64,000 nucleotides of DNA from Ruminiclostridium herbifermentans (GTDB taxonomy: Bacteria; Bacillota; Clostridia; Acetivibrionales; DSM-1351), in NCBI RefSeq assembly GCF_005473905.2, contig NZ_CP061336.1, positions 3,836,501 to 3,900,500 of the forward strand, given 5' to 3'. The position numbers and the translations under genes were made by a program. Below are positions 8,555 through 17,681 of the stretch, one piece after another. Numbering within the stretch: the first letter of the stretch is position 1; the number at the start of each line of letters is the position of its first letter. The notes under the pieces are model-generated. The model made no database searches. It was not told where the DNA came from and saw nothing but the letters and a program-made list of their open reading frames with translations.

Positions 8555-9985
8555 TTATTTTGTTTTAATAACTTCTTTACTGATTATATCCTTTGCTGAC
8601 ATTCTTTCTAGATCATCATAAGCAGCCTTTTTTGTCCTTTTATCTATTATCCTTGCTGCTTTCCAACTGACCAATGAACCTGTGTATATAACGGGATTCA
8701 ATTCATCTGAAAATGAAACTGTATTCTTAATATTGAAATACTCATTGAATCTTTTCTCAATCTCTTGTAATATACCAGAGTTTTCATATTCTCTTTCAAG
8801 CATTTCTATTTTTATTTCAACATGATCTAATCCATCAGGATTATCAATAATCATCTGGTAGCCTAAACAGTTGGCTATATTAGTCATTATTGCCTTTTCA
8901 ATATCAGATGCTTTGTACTCAACTCCACCAAGCAAAATCCTGTCCTTAACTCTGCCCAATATTTCTATTTCTGGGGAAGGTATTGGTCCATTGGGATTGA
9001 TGCCGATTTTAACAATATCTCCAGTTCTATATCTTATTAGTGGCTTCCCACCAGGATTAAGCATCGTAACTACTAATTCTCCTTCACCCTCCTGACCTAT
9101 TACTTCTTCAGTCTCATAATTAATTACTTCATATATGTAGTTATGAGGGAAAATATTCATTTTCCCATTTTTATTGCATGTAGCCATTACCAATGCTTCT
9201 TGAGAACCATATAAGAAATTGAATACCTTAGCCCCCCATAACTTTTCTATATTATTAATCATAGGTTCAGTACACATTTCTCCTGTCAACATAAACATTT
9301 TGATATTAAAATCCTTTTTGATATCATATCCATGCACCTTAGCAGCCTTTAACAATGTCATGGATAATCCAGGAGTACACATAATTACCTGAATGTTTAA
9401 TTTTTTTATCAGTTCCAGTGCCTTTTCAAAGCCTATTATAGGTGAATAAGGCCATGCTTTAACAGCGCATAGATCAAGATTATGGCATACATTACCCAAA
9501 GTATCTCCAAATGAATGAATTTCTGTTGGTCCATAAACTCCTACTACAGGTTTTTCATCGCCAAAAACACTTTCGAAAACCTGCTTGTACATAAGAGATA
9601 TTGTAATATTACTAGACATAACATCTATCATACTTCTTGGACAAGGTGTAGCTTTCCCTGTTGTACCTGTTGTTTCATAGTAATAAGCATTTTTATGTAT
9701 TGGCTGTGATAATATATCAATATCTGCATCCCTTAAAGTTTCTTTTGTTGTAAATGGGAGTTCCTTCATTGTTTGTAACGTATAACTACCGAATTTATTC
9801 TTATAGGCTTCTAAAGCATTCTTGTAGTATTTTGAATTATTGTACACATATTCTAGAATTTCATTAAGTTTCTGATTCTGATAGTTTTCCAATTCATTAT
9901 CAACTAATTCTCCATCAAAAAACTTTTTAACTACCTTTTTGTAACTATTCAAGAATTTTTGATTTTCTTCATTAATAATATGCAT
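8555..9985 (-). CDS. PaaK/CapK-family adenylate-forming enzyme (aryl- or acyl-CoA ligase)
   Basis: 476 residues. Signatures of phenylacetate-CoA ligase-like enzymes are present in order: TTGTTGKATPCPRS (ATP-binding loop, residues about 105-118), VYGPTEIHSFGD, FLYGSQEALVMATC, then LIRYRTGDIVKIG and GRVKDRILLGGVEYKASDIE at the hinge to the C-terminal domain. The enzyme should activate a carboxylic acid as an acyl adenylate and probably transfer it to CoA. The absence of carrier-protein or NRPS genes favours CoA. The acid could be anthranilate or another product of the chorismate enzymes next to it; this is inferred from context only. It lies 25 bp after the upstream amidotransferase/chorismate-binding fusion, and an AAGGGTGG ribosome site supports the start. 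Confidence 0.85.
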   Translation of the reverse strand: MHIINEENQKFLNSYKKVVKKFFDGELVDNELENYQNQKLNEILEYVYNNSKYYKNALEAYKNKFGSYTLQTMKELPFTTKETLRDADIDILSQPIHKNAYYYETTGTTGKATPCPRSMIDVMSSNITISLMYKQVFESVFGDEKPVVGVYGPTEIHSFGDTLGNVCHNLDLCAVKAWPYSPIIGFEKALELIKKLNIQVIMCTPGLSMTLLKAAKVHGYDIKKDFNIKMFMLTGEMCTEPMINNIEKLWGAKVFNFLYGSQEALVMATCNKNGKMNIFPHNYIYEVINYETEEVIGQEGEGELVVTMLNPGGKPLIRYRTGDIVKIGINPNGPIPSPEIEILGRVKDRILLGGVEYKASDIEKAIMTNIANCLGYQMIIDNPDGLDHVEIKIEMLEREYENSGILQEIEKRFNEYFNIKNTVSFSDELNPVIYTGSLVSWKAARIIDKRTKKAAYDDLERMSAKDIISKEVIKTK

Positions 9986-10010
9986 AATCTATCCACCCTT
10001 TCGTAAATTG

Positions 10011-12128
10011 TTAAACATCTAGTTTCTCTAATGCTTCTTTAATTGCTGCAGTTTTATGCTCTATTTCATTCCATTCAGATTCCGGAATAGAATCTGCTAC
10101 AATTCCTGCAGATGCTTGTAAATATAAATTATCTCCCTTTCTCAAAACTGATCTAATTATTATTGAAGTAATAGCATTTCCATTGAAATCAAATATGCCA
10201 AATGCACCCCCATATGGTCCCCTTTGTTCATCCTCTAACTCTTCGATTATTTCTAAAGCACGTACTTTCGGTGCACCAGATAATGTTCCGGCTGGAAAAG
10301 TACTTTCAAATAACTCCATTGTATTTGAATCTTTTGAAATATTACCTTCAACATTGCTTATCAAGTGGAATACATGAGAGAATTCCTCTGCTCTCATCAA
10401 CTTGCTTACTTTAACTGTCCCTGCCGTAGCCACTCTTCCAATATCATTTCTAGCCAGATCTACCAACATTATATGTTCCGCCTGCTCTTTTGCATCATTT
10501 ACCAGCTCGTTCAACAGTTTTTCCTTTTCTTCTTCATTTACTCCCTTACCCTTAGAAGTGCCTGCTATTGGTCTTATTTTGACATTCAAGTCTTCAACCC
10601 TAAGCTGTAGTTCAGGACTATTGCTTATTATTTGATATTCACCAGCATTCCAATAGAACATATAAGGAGAAGGATTCATCTCTCTAAGTTTCTTGTAGAG
10701 TCTTAATGGTTCTATTTTTTTATTAATACAAAGTCTTCTCCCAATTTGTACCTGGAATATATCTCCTTCATAGATATATTTTTTGGCTTTTTCAACTTTT
10801 GCAATAAAATCTTCCTTTTTCATATTGGAAGTTATACTCAAAATATCTCCACTGGGAATTTCATCAGGATAAATAATTTCGCTTGGTAATACATCTAATA
10901 ATTTCTGTTCATTAGCATAGCACTCGTCATCTAAATAATTACTTACAATTATTAAATCTGAGGAATCTTTCAGCACATGTATTATAGTTGAAAAGTAGCA
11001 CAAGTGTACATCTGGCAAGTTTAGAACATCAATATTTTTCTTTTCAACTTTCTCTATATACCGAAAATAATCGTAAGAAAAGTATCCGATTAATCCTTGA
11101 CTAATATTTAAATTAAAATCATGTTTTCTAACTGTTTTGAACATACTTTTTATAATAGGATATATATCTGAAAACTTTTTATCCCCAAGGCAAAAAACAT
11201 TATTAGCCGAATCATACATATCACTAAAATTATTAATAAACAGATTCTTAATCTCATCATTTTTTGAATCAATTAACATTTTTTTATCTTTAATAATAAT
11301 TTCAAATTTAGGAAATACACCGATGTAACTACTTCCGCAGTCTTCTACAGGACCATCAACTGAATCTAAAATACAACTGTTTTTTTCTCCAAAACTAAAC
11401 TGTATTTTTTTTAATATTTCAAAGGCATTTTGATCTGTTTTTAACTTTACTGCAGATTGGATTACCTCTTTAAAGGCAGTAGCTTGAATGGCTTTTTCTT
11501 TTTTCTCTATGCAAAAATTCTCACCAACATTTAGATTTTCAAAATTTCGTATATACTTTCTTGTTCTATCTAAATATGTCTTGAGCATATCTTTGCCCTT
11601 CTCAGTCATTACGGATTCTGGATGAAATTGTACACCCTCTATATTATATTTTTTATGTTTAATTCCCATTATCTGACCATCTTCAGTCTCACAGGTTATG
11701 TCAAAACATTCTGGTAACGTATCTCTATCCACCACTAAGGAATGATACCTAGTAGCTATAAACCCTTCTTTAAACTCGCTCATGATTCCTTTATCAAAAG
11801 TAGTAATCCTAGACATTTTGCCGTGAAATAAACTATTGGCATGAATTATCTTTCCACCAAATGCTTCACCTATTGCCTGATGCCCCAAACAAATTCCAAA
11901 AATTGATATATCCCCTGCGAACCTTTTTATAACATCTATGCATATACCTGCTTCACTTGGAGTTCCTGGACCTGGAGATAGGAATATTGCATCTGGGCTT
12001 AATTCTTGTATTTTCTCCAGTGATATAGCATCATTTCTTACACAATAAACATCATTTCCAAGTTCTAATAAATATTGATAAACATTAAATGTAAAAGAAT
12101 CATAATTATCTATAAGAAGTATTTTCAA
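10011..12128 (-). CDS. Fused glutamine amidotransferase / chorismate-binding aminating synthase (copy B)
   Basis: 705 residues from a TTG start at 12128, chosen because GGAGGG lies 8 nt upstream and the paralogue aligns from there. Residues 1-190 are a class I amidotransferase with the Cys in FGICLGHQ and the His-Glu in VQFHPES, so ammonia release from glutamine should work. The rest is a TrpE/PabB-like chorismate-binding domain with the lysine-free [10 protein letters not shown] motif near residue 520, [23 protein letters not shown] and [12 protein letters not shown]. Aminodeoxychorismate synthases have PIKGT with a nucleophilic lysine; PIAGT is the anthranilate/ADIC synthase type, which aminates C2. 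Amidotransferase-first order is unlike PhzE or rhizobial TrpE(G). It starts the second transcript of the cluster. Product: anthranilate or 2-amino-2-deoxyisochorismate. Confidence 0.85.
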   Translation of the reverse strand: MKILLIDNYDSFTFNVYQYLLELGNDVYCVRNDAISLEKIQELSPDAIFLSPGPGTPSEAGICIDVIKRFAGDISIFGICLGHQAIGEAFGGKIIHANSLFHGKMSRITTFDKGIMSEFKEGFIATRYHSLVVDRDTLPECFDITCETEDGQIMGIKHKKYNIEGVQFHPESVMTEKGKDMLKTYLDRTRKYIRNFENLNVGENFCIEKKEKAIQATAFKEVIQSAVKLKTDQNAFEILKKIQFSFGEKNSCILDSVDGPVEDCGSSYIGVFPKFEIIIKDKKMLIDSKNDEIKNLFINNFSDMYDSANNVFCLGDKKFSDIYPIIKSMFKTVRKHDFNLNISQGLIGYFSYDYFRYIEKVEKKNIDVLNLPDVHLCYFSTIIHVLKDSSDLIIVSNYLDDECYANEQKLLDVLPSEIIYPDEIPSGDILSITSNMKKEDFIAKVEKAKKYIYEGDIFQVQIGRRLCINKKIEPLRLYKKLREMNPSPYMFYWNAGEYQIISNSPELQLRVEDLNVKIRPIAGTSKGKGVNEEEKEKLLNELVNDAKEQAEHIMLVDLARNDIGRVATAGTVKVSKLMRAEEFSHVFHLISNVEGNISKDSNTMELFESTFPAGTLSGAPKVRALEIIEELEDEQRGPYGGAFGIFDFNGNAITSIIIRSVLRKGDNLYLQASAGIVADSIPESEWNEIEHKTAAIKEALEKLDV

Positions 12129-12277
12129 TTTAATCACCCTCCATTGATTTTATAAATGCTAATACCTTTGTATTAAATTTTTACTAAATGTGTTGATATC
12201 AGAATCCTTTTTTCAGAAATTCATTACAAATAATAAATACTCCATATAATTATCATCCTCAACTTCTACACTTCAGT

Positions 12278-12304
12278 TTTGACCCTTTAATCTTTAAAGT
12301 CAAA
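12278..12304. promoter_or_regulatory. Inverted repeat, possible operator upstream of copy-B synthase gene
   Basis: TTTGAC and GTCAAA half-sites separated by 15 bp that are themselves partly palindromic (CTTTAA / TTTAAAG). It lies about 150 bp upstream of the start codon at 12128 in the leader of the second operon. It may be a regulator site or part of an RNA structure; no consensus promoter is obvious next to it. Confidence 0.35.
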
Positions 12305-12417
12305 GCAAAAATACATAAGAAATTAAGCTGACTAAATTAGTAATATTTATATTATTTTAAGTTATATTTCCAATATGAAATTTACGGAAATTGTCTTTCA
12401 GCGCTGATAAACAAAAA

Positions 12418-12448
12418 AACTGCTTCGCCAATTCGAGACGAAACAGTT
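12418..12448 (-). terminator. Rho-independent terminator inside the biosynthetic cluster
   Basis: Read on the minus strand: AACTGTTTCG, an 11-nt loop, CGAAGCAGTT, then a run of seven T. Ten base pairs including one G-T pair. It lies 296 bp after the ubiX stop codon and 290 bp before the next synthase gene, splitting the cluster into two transcription units unless read through. A small hairpin (ACGTG-TTTCT-CACGT on the minus strand, 12506-12520) lies 58 nt upstream of it in the same transcript. Confidence 0.8.
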
Positions 12449-12743
12449 CGCTATACCACTCAAAAACTACAAATTTCGAATACATTATAATATTCTATCC
12501 CTATAACGTGAGAAACACGTAACAAACTACTATTAATTCGTTCTAAATCTCCTGAGCCCATTTCTTTAAGAGTATTATGTTGAACCTTTCACCAATCGTC
12601 AACTCGCTGTAATAAAAACATCTTAAATACTTTTCCCATTCATAGATTTTATCTATATTCACTTTTCAAAAATTATTTTGTTATTACTTACTTTACACCT
12701 ATTTTTTGTTATTGTCAATATGTTTTATTTTTTCTTTTATAAG

Positions 12744-13301
12744 TTATCCATTCCATCTTTTTGAAATATAGGTTTCTATGCCAAACTGATCAAGGATTTT
12801 CATCACATGATGGTTGATGATATCTTCAAGTGTTTCAGGGCGATTATAGAAAGCTGGCATAGGCGGTACAATTCTTACACCCAATCTTGAAAGCTTCAAC
12901 ATGTTTTCAAGATGAATTGCATTTAGAGGTGTCTCTCTAGGGCATAAAACCAGTTTTTTTCCTTCCTTGAGAACTACATCAGCTGCTCTTGAAATGAGGC
13001 TTTCGCAGTAACCATTTGCTATTGAACTTAATGACTTCATACTGCAAGGAACAATAATCATTCCATCGGTAATAAATGACCCGCTTGAGACTTTAGAACC
13101 CAAATTACCATTGTCAAACACCTCATCAGCAAGACTTTCAATATAATCATATGTGTAGACAGTTTCTATCTCAAGATTCTTTTTTGCCCATTCGCTCATT
13201 ATAAGATATGCTTTCACATTATTGATTCTCCTTAATGCCTCCAAAAGCCTTATTGCATATATAACTCCTGTTGCCCCAGTTATTCCAACTATTAGCTTCA
13301 T
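12744..13301 (-). CDS. ubiX: UbiX-type flavin prenyltransferase
   Basis: Start taken at 13301 (MKLIVGITGATGVIYAIRLL), the conserved N-terminus of the family; an in-frame ATG at 13313 overlaps the upstream stop. The protein (185 residues) shows the FMN-binding GATG loop, a MIIVPCSMKSLSSIANGYCESL block and a C-terminal LVLCPRETPLNAIHLENMLKL segment followed by VPPMPAFYNRPET, all standard for UbiX/Pad1. The enzyme attaches a dimethylallyl group to reduced FMN, making the prenylated FMN cofactor needed by UbiD decarboxylases. The UbiD homologue of this cluster (15874-17289) is the evident customer, and two flavoprotein reductases in the cluster could supply reduced FMN. Ends the first block of the cluster. 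Confidence 0.93.
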   Translation of the reverse strand: MKLIVGITGATGVIYAIRLLEALRRINNVKAYLIMSEWAKKNLEIETVYTYDYIESLADEVFDNGNLGSKVSSGSFITDGMIIVPCSMKSLSSIANGYCESLISRAADVVLKEGKKLVLCPRETPLNAIHLENMLKLSRLGVRIVPPMPAFYNRPETLEDIINHHVMKILDQFGIETYISKRWNG

Positions 13302-13309
13302 CGTACCCC

Positions 13310-13660
13310 TCATATGTTTTTACTTCTTAGCATAATACATAATTCTTCAGCTATCTCCTGACATAATTCAAATGAGTAATTTATTTCTTCAGAAGATATA
13401 TTATCCAAATGTATACCGCAGCAAATAGCAAAATTGCCCTTATATTTTCTTTTTAATATACTAGAAAACAAATCTGTAATAACATTTTCCTTATGCTTCT
13501 TAAAAGTGAATGTTCGAAAGGCTTCGGTGCAAGAACCCACTGTTACTGCTCCCAAGTGGGGGCTATCACCTCCCGTCAGTATAATACACAAATCATTTCC
13601 CATACTGACCGCCATCATTTTTATTTCCAAACGATTTCTCTTTCTGGTTATCTGTATCAT
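13310..13660 (-). CDS. LpdD-like small subunit / prenylated-FMN chaperone
   Basis: 116 residues. The central ILTGGDSPHLGAVTVGSC and the later CCGIHLDNISSEEI match the small proteins (LpdD/VdcD type) that travel with UbiD-family decarboxylases such as gallate decarboxylase and are proposed to help insert or mature prenylated FMN. The GAGG ribosome site is 6 nt before the ATG. Its stop codon overlaps the alternative start of ubiX, so the two are translationally coupled. Its presence, with UbiX and UbiD, gives a complete decarboxylase maturation set devoted to this cluster. Family assignment is from motif recall and fairly sure; the exact chaperone role is from the family literature. Confidence 0.75.
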   Translation of the reverse strand: MIQITRKRNRLEIKMMAVSMGNDLCIILTGGDSPHLGAVTVGSCTEAFRTFTFKKHKENVITDLFSSILKRKYKGNFAICCGIHLDNISSEEINYSFELCQEIAEELCIMLRSKNI

Positions 13661-13736
13661 TTAAAGCCTCTGTTACATCTTAACTTAATTTCCAAACACA
13701 TTTGTCGCTAGTATTATATCAGTATAGGCTAGCAAC

Positions 13737-14693
13737 CTATTCTATGTTTGCGACTAATTTGGTATATGGTGTATCTATGTTTAAGCTTTCTCCTAATGTA
13801 ATTATTGTATTTGCGTATAATTCTCCCTCATTATGCTCTTTCATTTGTTCAATATCTCTTTGATATGATGTTTTTGTATCAGCCGGATATTTTCTTACCA
13901 ACTCAATGCAATCATCTATTATGTTATCGGACATATTAATGCCTTTTTTATCAGCTATGCTTTTAATTTCTCTCATGATATTTTTAAGGATATTTAATAA
14001 ATAGCTGTCCTCAATAACCCTTCCCATCGTGACTCCAAATTTAGCCGTAACTAAAGCAAACGAGCATATAAGTATGTATTTTTCATAAATCAATGGGTAT
14101 GGATTATCAACCCATTGGAATTGTATTCCTGCCCTTTCGAATAATTTAAATAAATCATAGGGAATGTAAGAATAATTTTGAGGATCACGTCCAAACACTA
14201 TTCTTCCATTAGGGCCTGTCTGCTTAATAACTCCTGGCTTATCTATATATGAAGCTATATACACACAGGCAGGAAAAACTATTCCCTTATCACATACTTG
14301 TCTAATTCTCTCATATATGTCTATTCCATTTAAGAGAGGTAAAATAACTGTATCATTTGTAATCTTATCCTTTATAGACTCTATAGCACCGCATAAATCA
14401 TAACTTTTCGTGCATATAATGTAAATATCTGCAGGAGGAATCAATGAAGCATCATTCACTACTGCATATGGTTTAATAATTATTTCTCCCTGTTCCTCGG
14501 TATGCATAGTCAGCCCATTTGAATATATTTCTTTATAATGCTCTCCCCTTGCTACAAAATAAACTCTAAAATCCTTATCCTTTATAAAATGTGTACTAGC
14601 TGACATAGATTGACAAAGTTTACCTCCAAAATATCCTCCAACACCGCCAACACCATATATGCAGATATTTATTATTTTTCTTATTTCGCTCAT
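13737..14693 (-). CDS. Ketopantoate reductase-like NAD(P)-dependent 2-oxoacid reductase
   Basis: 318 residues. The N-terminus ICIYGVGGVGGYFGGKLC is a Rossmann dinucleotide-binding loop; VVNDASLIPPADIYIICTKSYDL and ILPLLNGIDIYERI (residues about 75-130) are typical of the PanE/ApbA family, as is the helical C-terminal domain with SYQRDIEQMKEHNEGELYANTI (the usual spot for substrate-binding Ser/Glu). Housekeeping PanE reduces 2-dehydropantoate; within this cluster a different 2-oxoacid, for instance an arylpyruvate or dihydroaromatic pyruvate, is more likely. Upstream is a hairpin at 14801-14838, and downstream the LpdD-like gene follows after about 75 bp. Confidence 0.8.
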   Translation of the reverse strand: MSEIRKIINICIYGVGGVGGYFGGKLCQSMSASTHFIKDKDFRVYFVARGEHYKEIYSNGLTMHTEEQGEIIIKPYAVVNDASLIPPADIYIICTKSYDLCGAIESIKDKITNDTVILPLLNGIDIYERIRQVCDKGIVFPACVYIASYIDKPGVIKQTGPNGRIVFGRDPQNYSYIPYDLFKLFERAGIQFQWVDNPYPLIYEKYILICSFALVTAKFGVTMGRVIEDSYLLNILKNIMREIKSIADKKGINMSDNIIDDCIELVRKYPADTKTSYQRDIEQMKEHNEGELYANTIITLGESLNIDTPYTKLVANIE

Positions 14694-14800
14694 TTAGTTC
14701 CCTTCTGTTAGAAAAAATATTACTATCAGATTTTCTCCTCAAACTAATCCTTTATAATACTTTATTGCTTTAAAGATGTTTAAACTGGAAATACATATTA

Positions 14801-14838
14801 GGCAAAAGACTAAAGCAAAAAGCCTTAGTACTTTTGCC
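14801..14838 (-). terminator. Stem-loop between two cluster genes (attenuator-like)
   Basis: GGCAAAAG-ACTAA pairs with TTAGT-A-CTTTTGCC: 13 pairs with a single bulged base and an 11-nt loop. It sits 38 bp after the stop of the quinone-reductase-like gene and about 110 bp before the next gene. No good U-tract follows, so it may act as a transcript-processing or partial termination site. Confidence 0.5.
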
Positions 14839-14875
14839 CATAATAGTATATGTAAATTTAAAATATAATTATATA

Positions 14876-15475
14876 TCAGCCCTCTTTTGGAAAATATCTG
14901 ATAACAGTTTCCTTTACATCATCAAGCCAAGACTTTCTTTCTTCAATGGTACTAGTTACGATAACCCCGTACATCTTTCTATAAAAATTATTAACACCGC
15001 ACAACCCAAAAATGCAATTTTTCCATATTGTTTCAAGCGGATCACCAAATACATTCATCTCTCTCTCATGATAAGTATTTGATGTATTAAAAACAATGGC
15101 TGCTTTTGCCTTCAGCAAACCGATAGGAACACCTTCACCGCTGTCATTTTCTTCAAACTCATAAGTCACTCCAGGTCTAATAACCCTATCTATCCAGCCC
15201 TTTAATAATGCTGGAGGCTGTCCCCACCAGTTCGGATGTACTATAATTATACCATCGGCATTTGCTATCTCATTGCAGTGATTGCTAATAACATCATCAA
15301 CACAAGCCCCTTTAGGTATTTCCGCACTTCTTAAAATCGGGTCAAAACTTTCTTCATACAAGTCATGATATATTACCTCATGTCCTACACCTTCAAGAGT
15401 TTCAACTACCATATTCGCAATCGCATGATTAAAGCTTCCCTTTTTTGGATGAGCCAAAATTACAACAATTTTCAT
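14876..15475 (-). CDS. Flavodoxin-fold NAD(P)H:quinone oxidoreductase-like protein
   Basis: 199 residues. The N-terminus KIVVILAHPKKGSFNHAIANM and the block IIIVHPNWWGQPPALLKGWIDRVI (residues about 75-100) followed by GLLKAKAAIVFNTSNT are diagnostic of the NQO1/MdaB/KefF family, which transfers hydride from NAD(P)H through FMN or FAD to quinones and similar acceptors. In this setting it could reduce a quinoid or dihydroaromatic pathway intermediate or supply reduced flavin. It starts 17 bp after the chorismate-mutase-like gene with an AAGGAG ribosome site and is likely co-translated with it. Confidence 0.85.
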   Translation of the reverse strand: MKIVVILAHPKKGSFNHAIANMVVETLEGVGHEVIYHDLYEESFDPILRSAEIPKGACVDDVISNHCNEIANADGIIIVHPNWWGQPPALLKGWIDRVIRPGVTYEFEENDSGEGVPIGLLKAKAAIVFNTSNTYHEREMNVFGDPLETIWKNCIFGLCGVNNFYRKMYGVIVTSTIEERKSWLDDVKETVIRYFPKEG

Positions 15476-15492
15476 TTCTTTTCTCCTATTTT

Positions 15493-15777
15493 TTAGTTAT
15501 TCCTTTTTCTCAATATTTCAAGTTGCATATCTGTAATCACTTTAATTATGTTTTTATATATCTCTACAATCAATTCCTCATGACCGCCTGCTTGTACTGC
15601 CTTATTTCTAACTTTATCCAGTACTATTTTTACTCTGTCACAACCAATTACTTCTTCCTCACTTGTTTTATATTCTACAATTTTTAATACACAATCTATT
15701 CTTTTTACCAGTGATTCTACAATTACATTATCTATCTTATCAATTTCCGCTCTTACTTTTTCTATTTCTTCTTTCAT
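15493..15777 (-). CDS. AroQ-type chorismate mutase-like protein
   Basis: 94 residues, all helical, the length of a stand-alone AroQ chorismate mutase. The start VRAEIDKIDNVIVESLVKRIDCVLKIVEYK carries the conserved R..ID.iD..iv.ll..R pattern and a helix-1 lysine (YKTSEEEV); later come RVKIVLDKVRNKAVQAGG and a final helix. AroQ proteins convert chorismate to prephenate, but relatives act as 4-amino-4-deoxychorismate mutase (PapB) or isochorismate pyruvate lyase (PchB). In this cluster the substrate could be chorismate or the aminated chorismate made by the fusions; the BacA-like gene would accept a prephenate-type product. Perfect AAGGAGG ribosome site upstream of the ATG. Confidence 0.8.
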   Translation of the reverse strand: MKEEIEKVRAEIDKIDNVIVESLVKRIDCVLKIVEYKTSEEEVIGCDRVKIVLDKVRNKAVQAGGHEELIVEIYKNIIKVITDMQLEILRKRNN

Positions 15778-15873
15778 AAAACCTCCTTCATAATTTCATT
15801 TATATAATTAATTGTATAATATAAATAATATTACATAAGCTTAACGCTATTTCATTTTATGGTATTTCTATAC

Positions 15874-17289
15874 TTAATAATTATAGAATGTTCTTTTAAA
15901 TTCATTTTTCATGTTCCATGGTACTGTACAGTCAAATACAGCCTTTGCTGTATTTCCGATTGCATTAATGCTTTTCGAGTACTGTGGAGACTGTGTGAGA
16001 TCTGCCGAGAAACCAGGCATGTTCTGAATCAATGTGAAATCTTTGTCTGCCTGAAACCGCGTGGTCATAGCCCATAATACATCCTCATGGGAATAAATAT
16101 TAACATCCTCGTCAACAATTATGACGTGCTTTAGCATATGGAAGGCAGAAAGAGCCAATAATCCTGCCTGCTTAACTAAAGCATCATCCCTTTCAGACTT
16201 CTTTCTTATTTGCAGAATTAAGAATAAAAGTCCTCCTCCTGCTGAACTATAATGGGCATTAATAAAATCTCCATAAAGATTTTCCTTCAAAAGCTTAATT
16301 ACAGATGCCTCAGCAGGAATACTCAGAAGTTCTGACTGCTCCTTTCCAGGGCCAAGTAAGGCTTGGTAAACTGCATCATTTCTATGTGTAATAGCTTTTA
16401 TTTTTACCAAAGGTATAGAGCTTTTTGCAGTACCTTGATAACCAAGAAATTCAGGAAGAGAAAATCCTAATGGATCATTTAGATTTTCATTTACCAATTC
16501 ATTTGTAATCTCGCCTTCCAGAACTATCTCCGCATTACTTATACATAATGCATCAACTGAAATACATTTTGAAACATTTACAGGACATCCTCTAATGCCA
16601 CCTGCAATAGAAAGTTCATCATCACCAGTAGCAACTGTTGGATTTGAAAAACAAGCTGCATAATAAATTGCTGGATCCAATCCAATATTTATTGATATAG
16701 GAAGACTTGCATTTTTCTTAATAGCTTTATTATATAGCACTCCCAAATCACGACCTGGAACAATCCATATACTCATCGTATCCTTACTGTGAATGCAAAA
16801 CCTATGTATAGAACAGTTTCTTTGGCCTGTTTCTGGATCAGTGGCATATACAACACCAAGTGTGATAAAGGGTCCGCAATCGTACTTTGACAAAGTTGGT
16901 ATTGGAAGAAGCTTCATAATATCCACGTCTCTTACTATATTTTCCTGACATGGCGGATTATCAAGGCTCTTAGGTGGAATTCTGTTTTTAAGTGCATTTA
17001 GCATAACCTCTATCACGGAATTATTATTTTGACTGCTAAGCAAAAGGTTGCTCCTTTTTCTGCTTCCAAATAAACCCATTAACACAGGAATAGAATAACC
17101 TTTTACATTTTTATAAAGAATGGGAGACCCCTCTATACAATTAGGAGATGCTGGTACGCCCGCTCCATGATTTACATAATGCATCGCCAATTCGCAATTT
17201 GCATCAATTGGTTTGGTATACTCTAAAATACTTTCTCCTTGACTTTCGAGGAATTTTACTGCTGAGCGTAAGTCATTTATTTTCTCCAT
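15874..17289 (-). CDS. ubiD: UbiD-family prenylated-FMN-dependent (de)carboxylase
   Basis: 471 residues from ATG 17289, chosen because family proteins begin just before a DLR..l..lE pattern (KINDLRSAVKFLESQGE); a start at 17313 is possible. The protein carries family blocks in order: NCIEGSPILYKNVKGYSIPVLMGLFGSR, CGPFITLGVVYATDPETGQRN, IHRFCIHSKDTMSIWIVPGRDLG, a GGIRGCPVNV segment, then NDPLGFSLPEFLGYQG, where the final Glu is the expected catalytic acid, and an ALLGPGKEQ block. These enzymes decarboxylate, or sometimes carboxylate, aromatic or alpha,beta-unsaturated acids. UbiX and an LpdD-like protein in the cluster supply its cofactor. Its start lies inside the end of the upstream cupin gene, so translation is coupled. 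Confidence 0.92.
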   Translation of the reverse strand: MEKINDLRSAVKFLESQGESILEYTKPIDANCELAMHYVNHGAGVPASPNCIEGSPILYKNVKGYSIPVLMGLFGSRKRSNLLLSSQNNNSVIEVMLNALKNRIPPKSLDNPPCQENIVRDVDIMKLLPIPTLSKYDCGPFITLGVVYATDPETGQRNCSIHRFCIHSKDTMSIWIVPGRDLGVLYNKAIKKNASLPISINIGLDPAIYYAACFSNPTVATGDDELSIAGGIRGCPVNVSKCISVDALCISNAEIVLEGEITNELVNENLNDPLGFSLPEFLGYQGTAKSSIPLVKIKAITHRNDAVYQALLGPGKEQSELLSIPAEASVIKLLKENLYGDFINAHYSSAGGGLLFLILQIRKKSERDDALVKQAGLLALSAFHMLKHVIIVDEDVNIYSHEDVLWAMTTRFQADKDFTLIQNMPGFSADLTQSPQYSKSINAIGNTAKAVFDCTVPWNMKNEFKRTFYNY

Positions 17290-17623
17290 AAATATTATCA
17301 ACTCCGATTTCATCGACTACAAACACAACTGTTTTATCATTGTCTAGACCTTTTGAACGATGTTTTACACCGTCAGGGATTACAAAACCCATTCCTGGTT
17401 TGCATTCATAGCTACTGTCTTCAAACATTATTGTAAATACACCGCTTAATACATATCCTTGGTGTCCTATTTCACACCATTTTTCTTCGTTAAATCCTGC
17501 TGGAAGTTCAAGAATCCTTACTCTTTTGCCATTGCAGAACACCATCTTTACTCTTCCTACTGCTCCAGGCTTGTCCCACTTTTTCCATTCAATGTTGTTA
17601 AAATCAATACCTACATTATCCAT
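17273..17623 (-). CDS. Small single-domain cupin protein
   Basis: 116 residues from the ATG at 17623 (a TTG at 17644 is the alternative; AAGGGG lies between them). One cupin fold is visible: VRILELPAGFNEEKWCEIGHQGYVLSGVFTIMF then GMGFVIPDGVKHRSKG. The metal-binding pattern is atypical, with one His in EIGHQGYV and one in PDGVKHR. It may be an isomerase or ligand-binding accessory protein for the aromatic pathway. It overlaps the start of the UbiD gene by 17 bp, a tight coupling that suggests the two proteins are made in similar amounts. Confidence 0.65.
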   Translation of the reverse strand: MDNVGIDFNNIEWKKWDKPGAVGRVKMVFCNGKRVRILELPAGFNEEKWCEIGHQGYVLSGVFTIMFEDSSYECKPGMGFVIPDGVKHRSKGLDNDKTVVFVVDEIGVDNIYGENK

Positions 17624-17681
17624 TTCTATATAATCCCCTTTCAAAAATTATTTGATTATTTTTTAATATTTATTTTTTACA

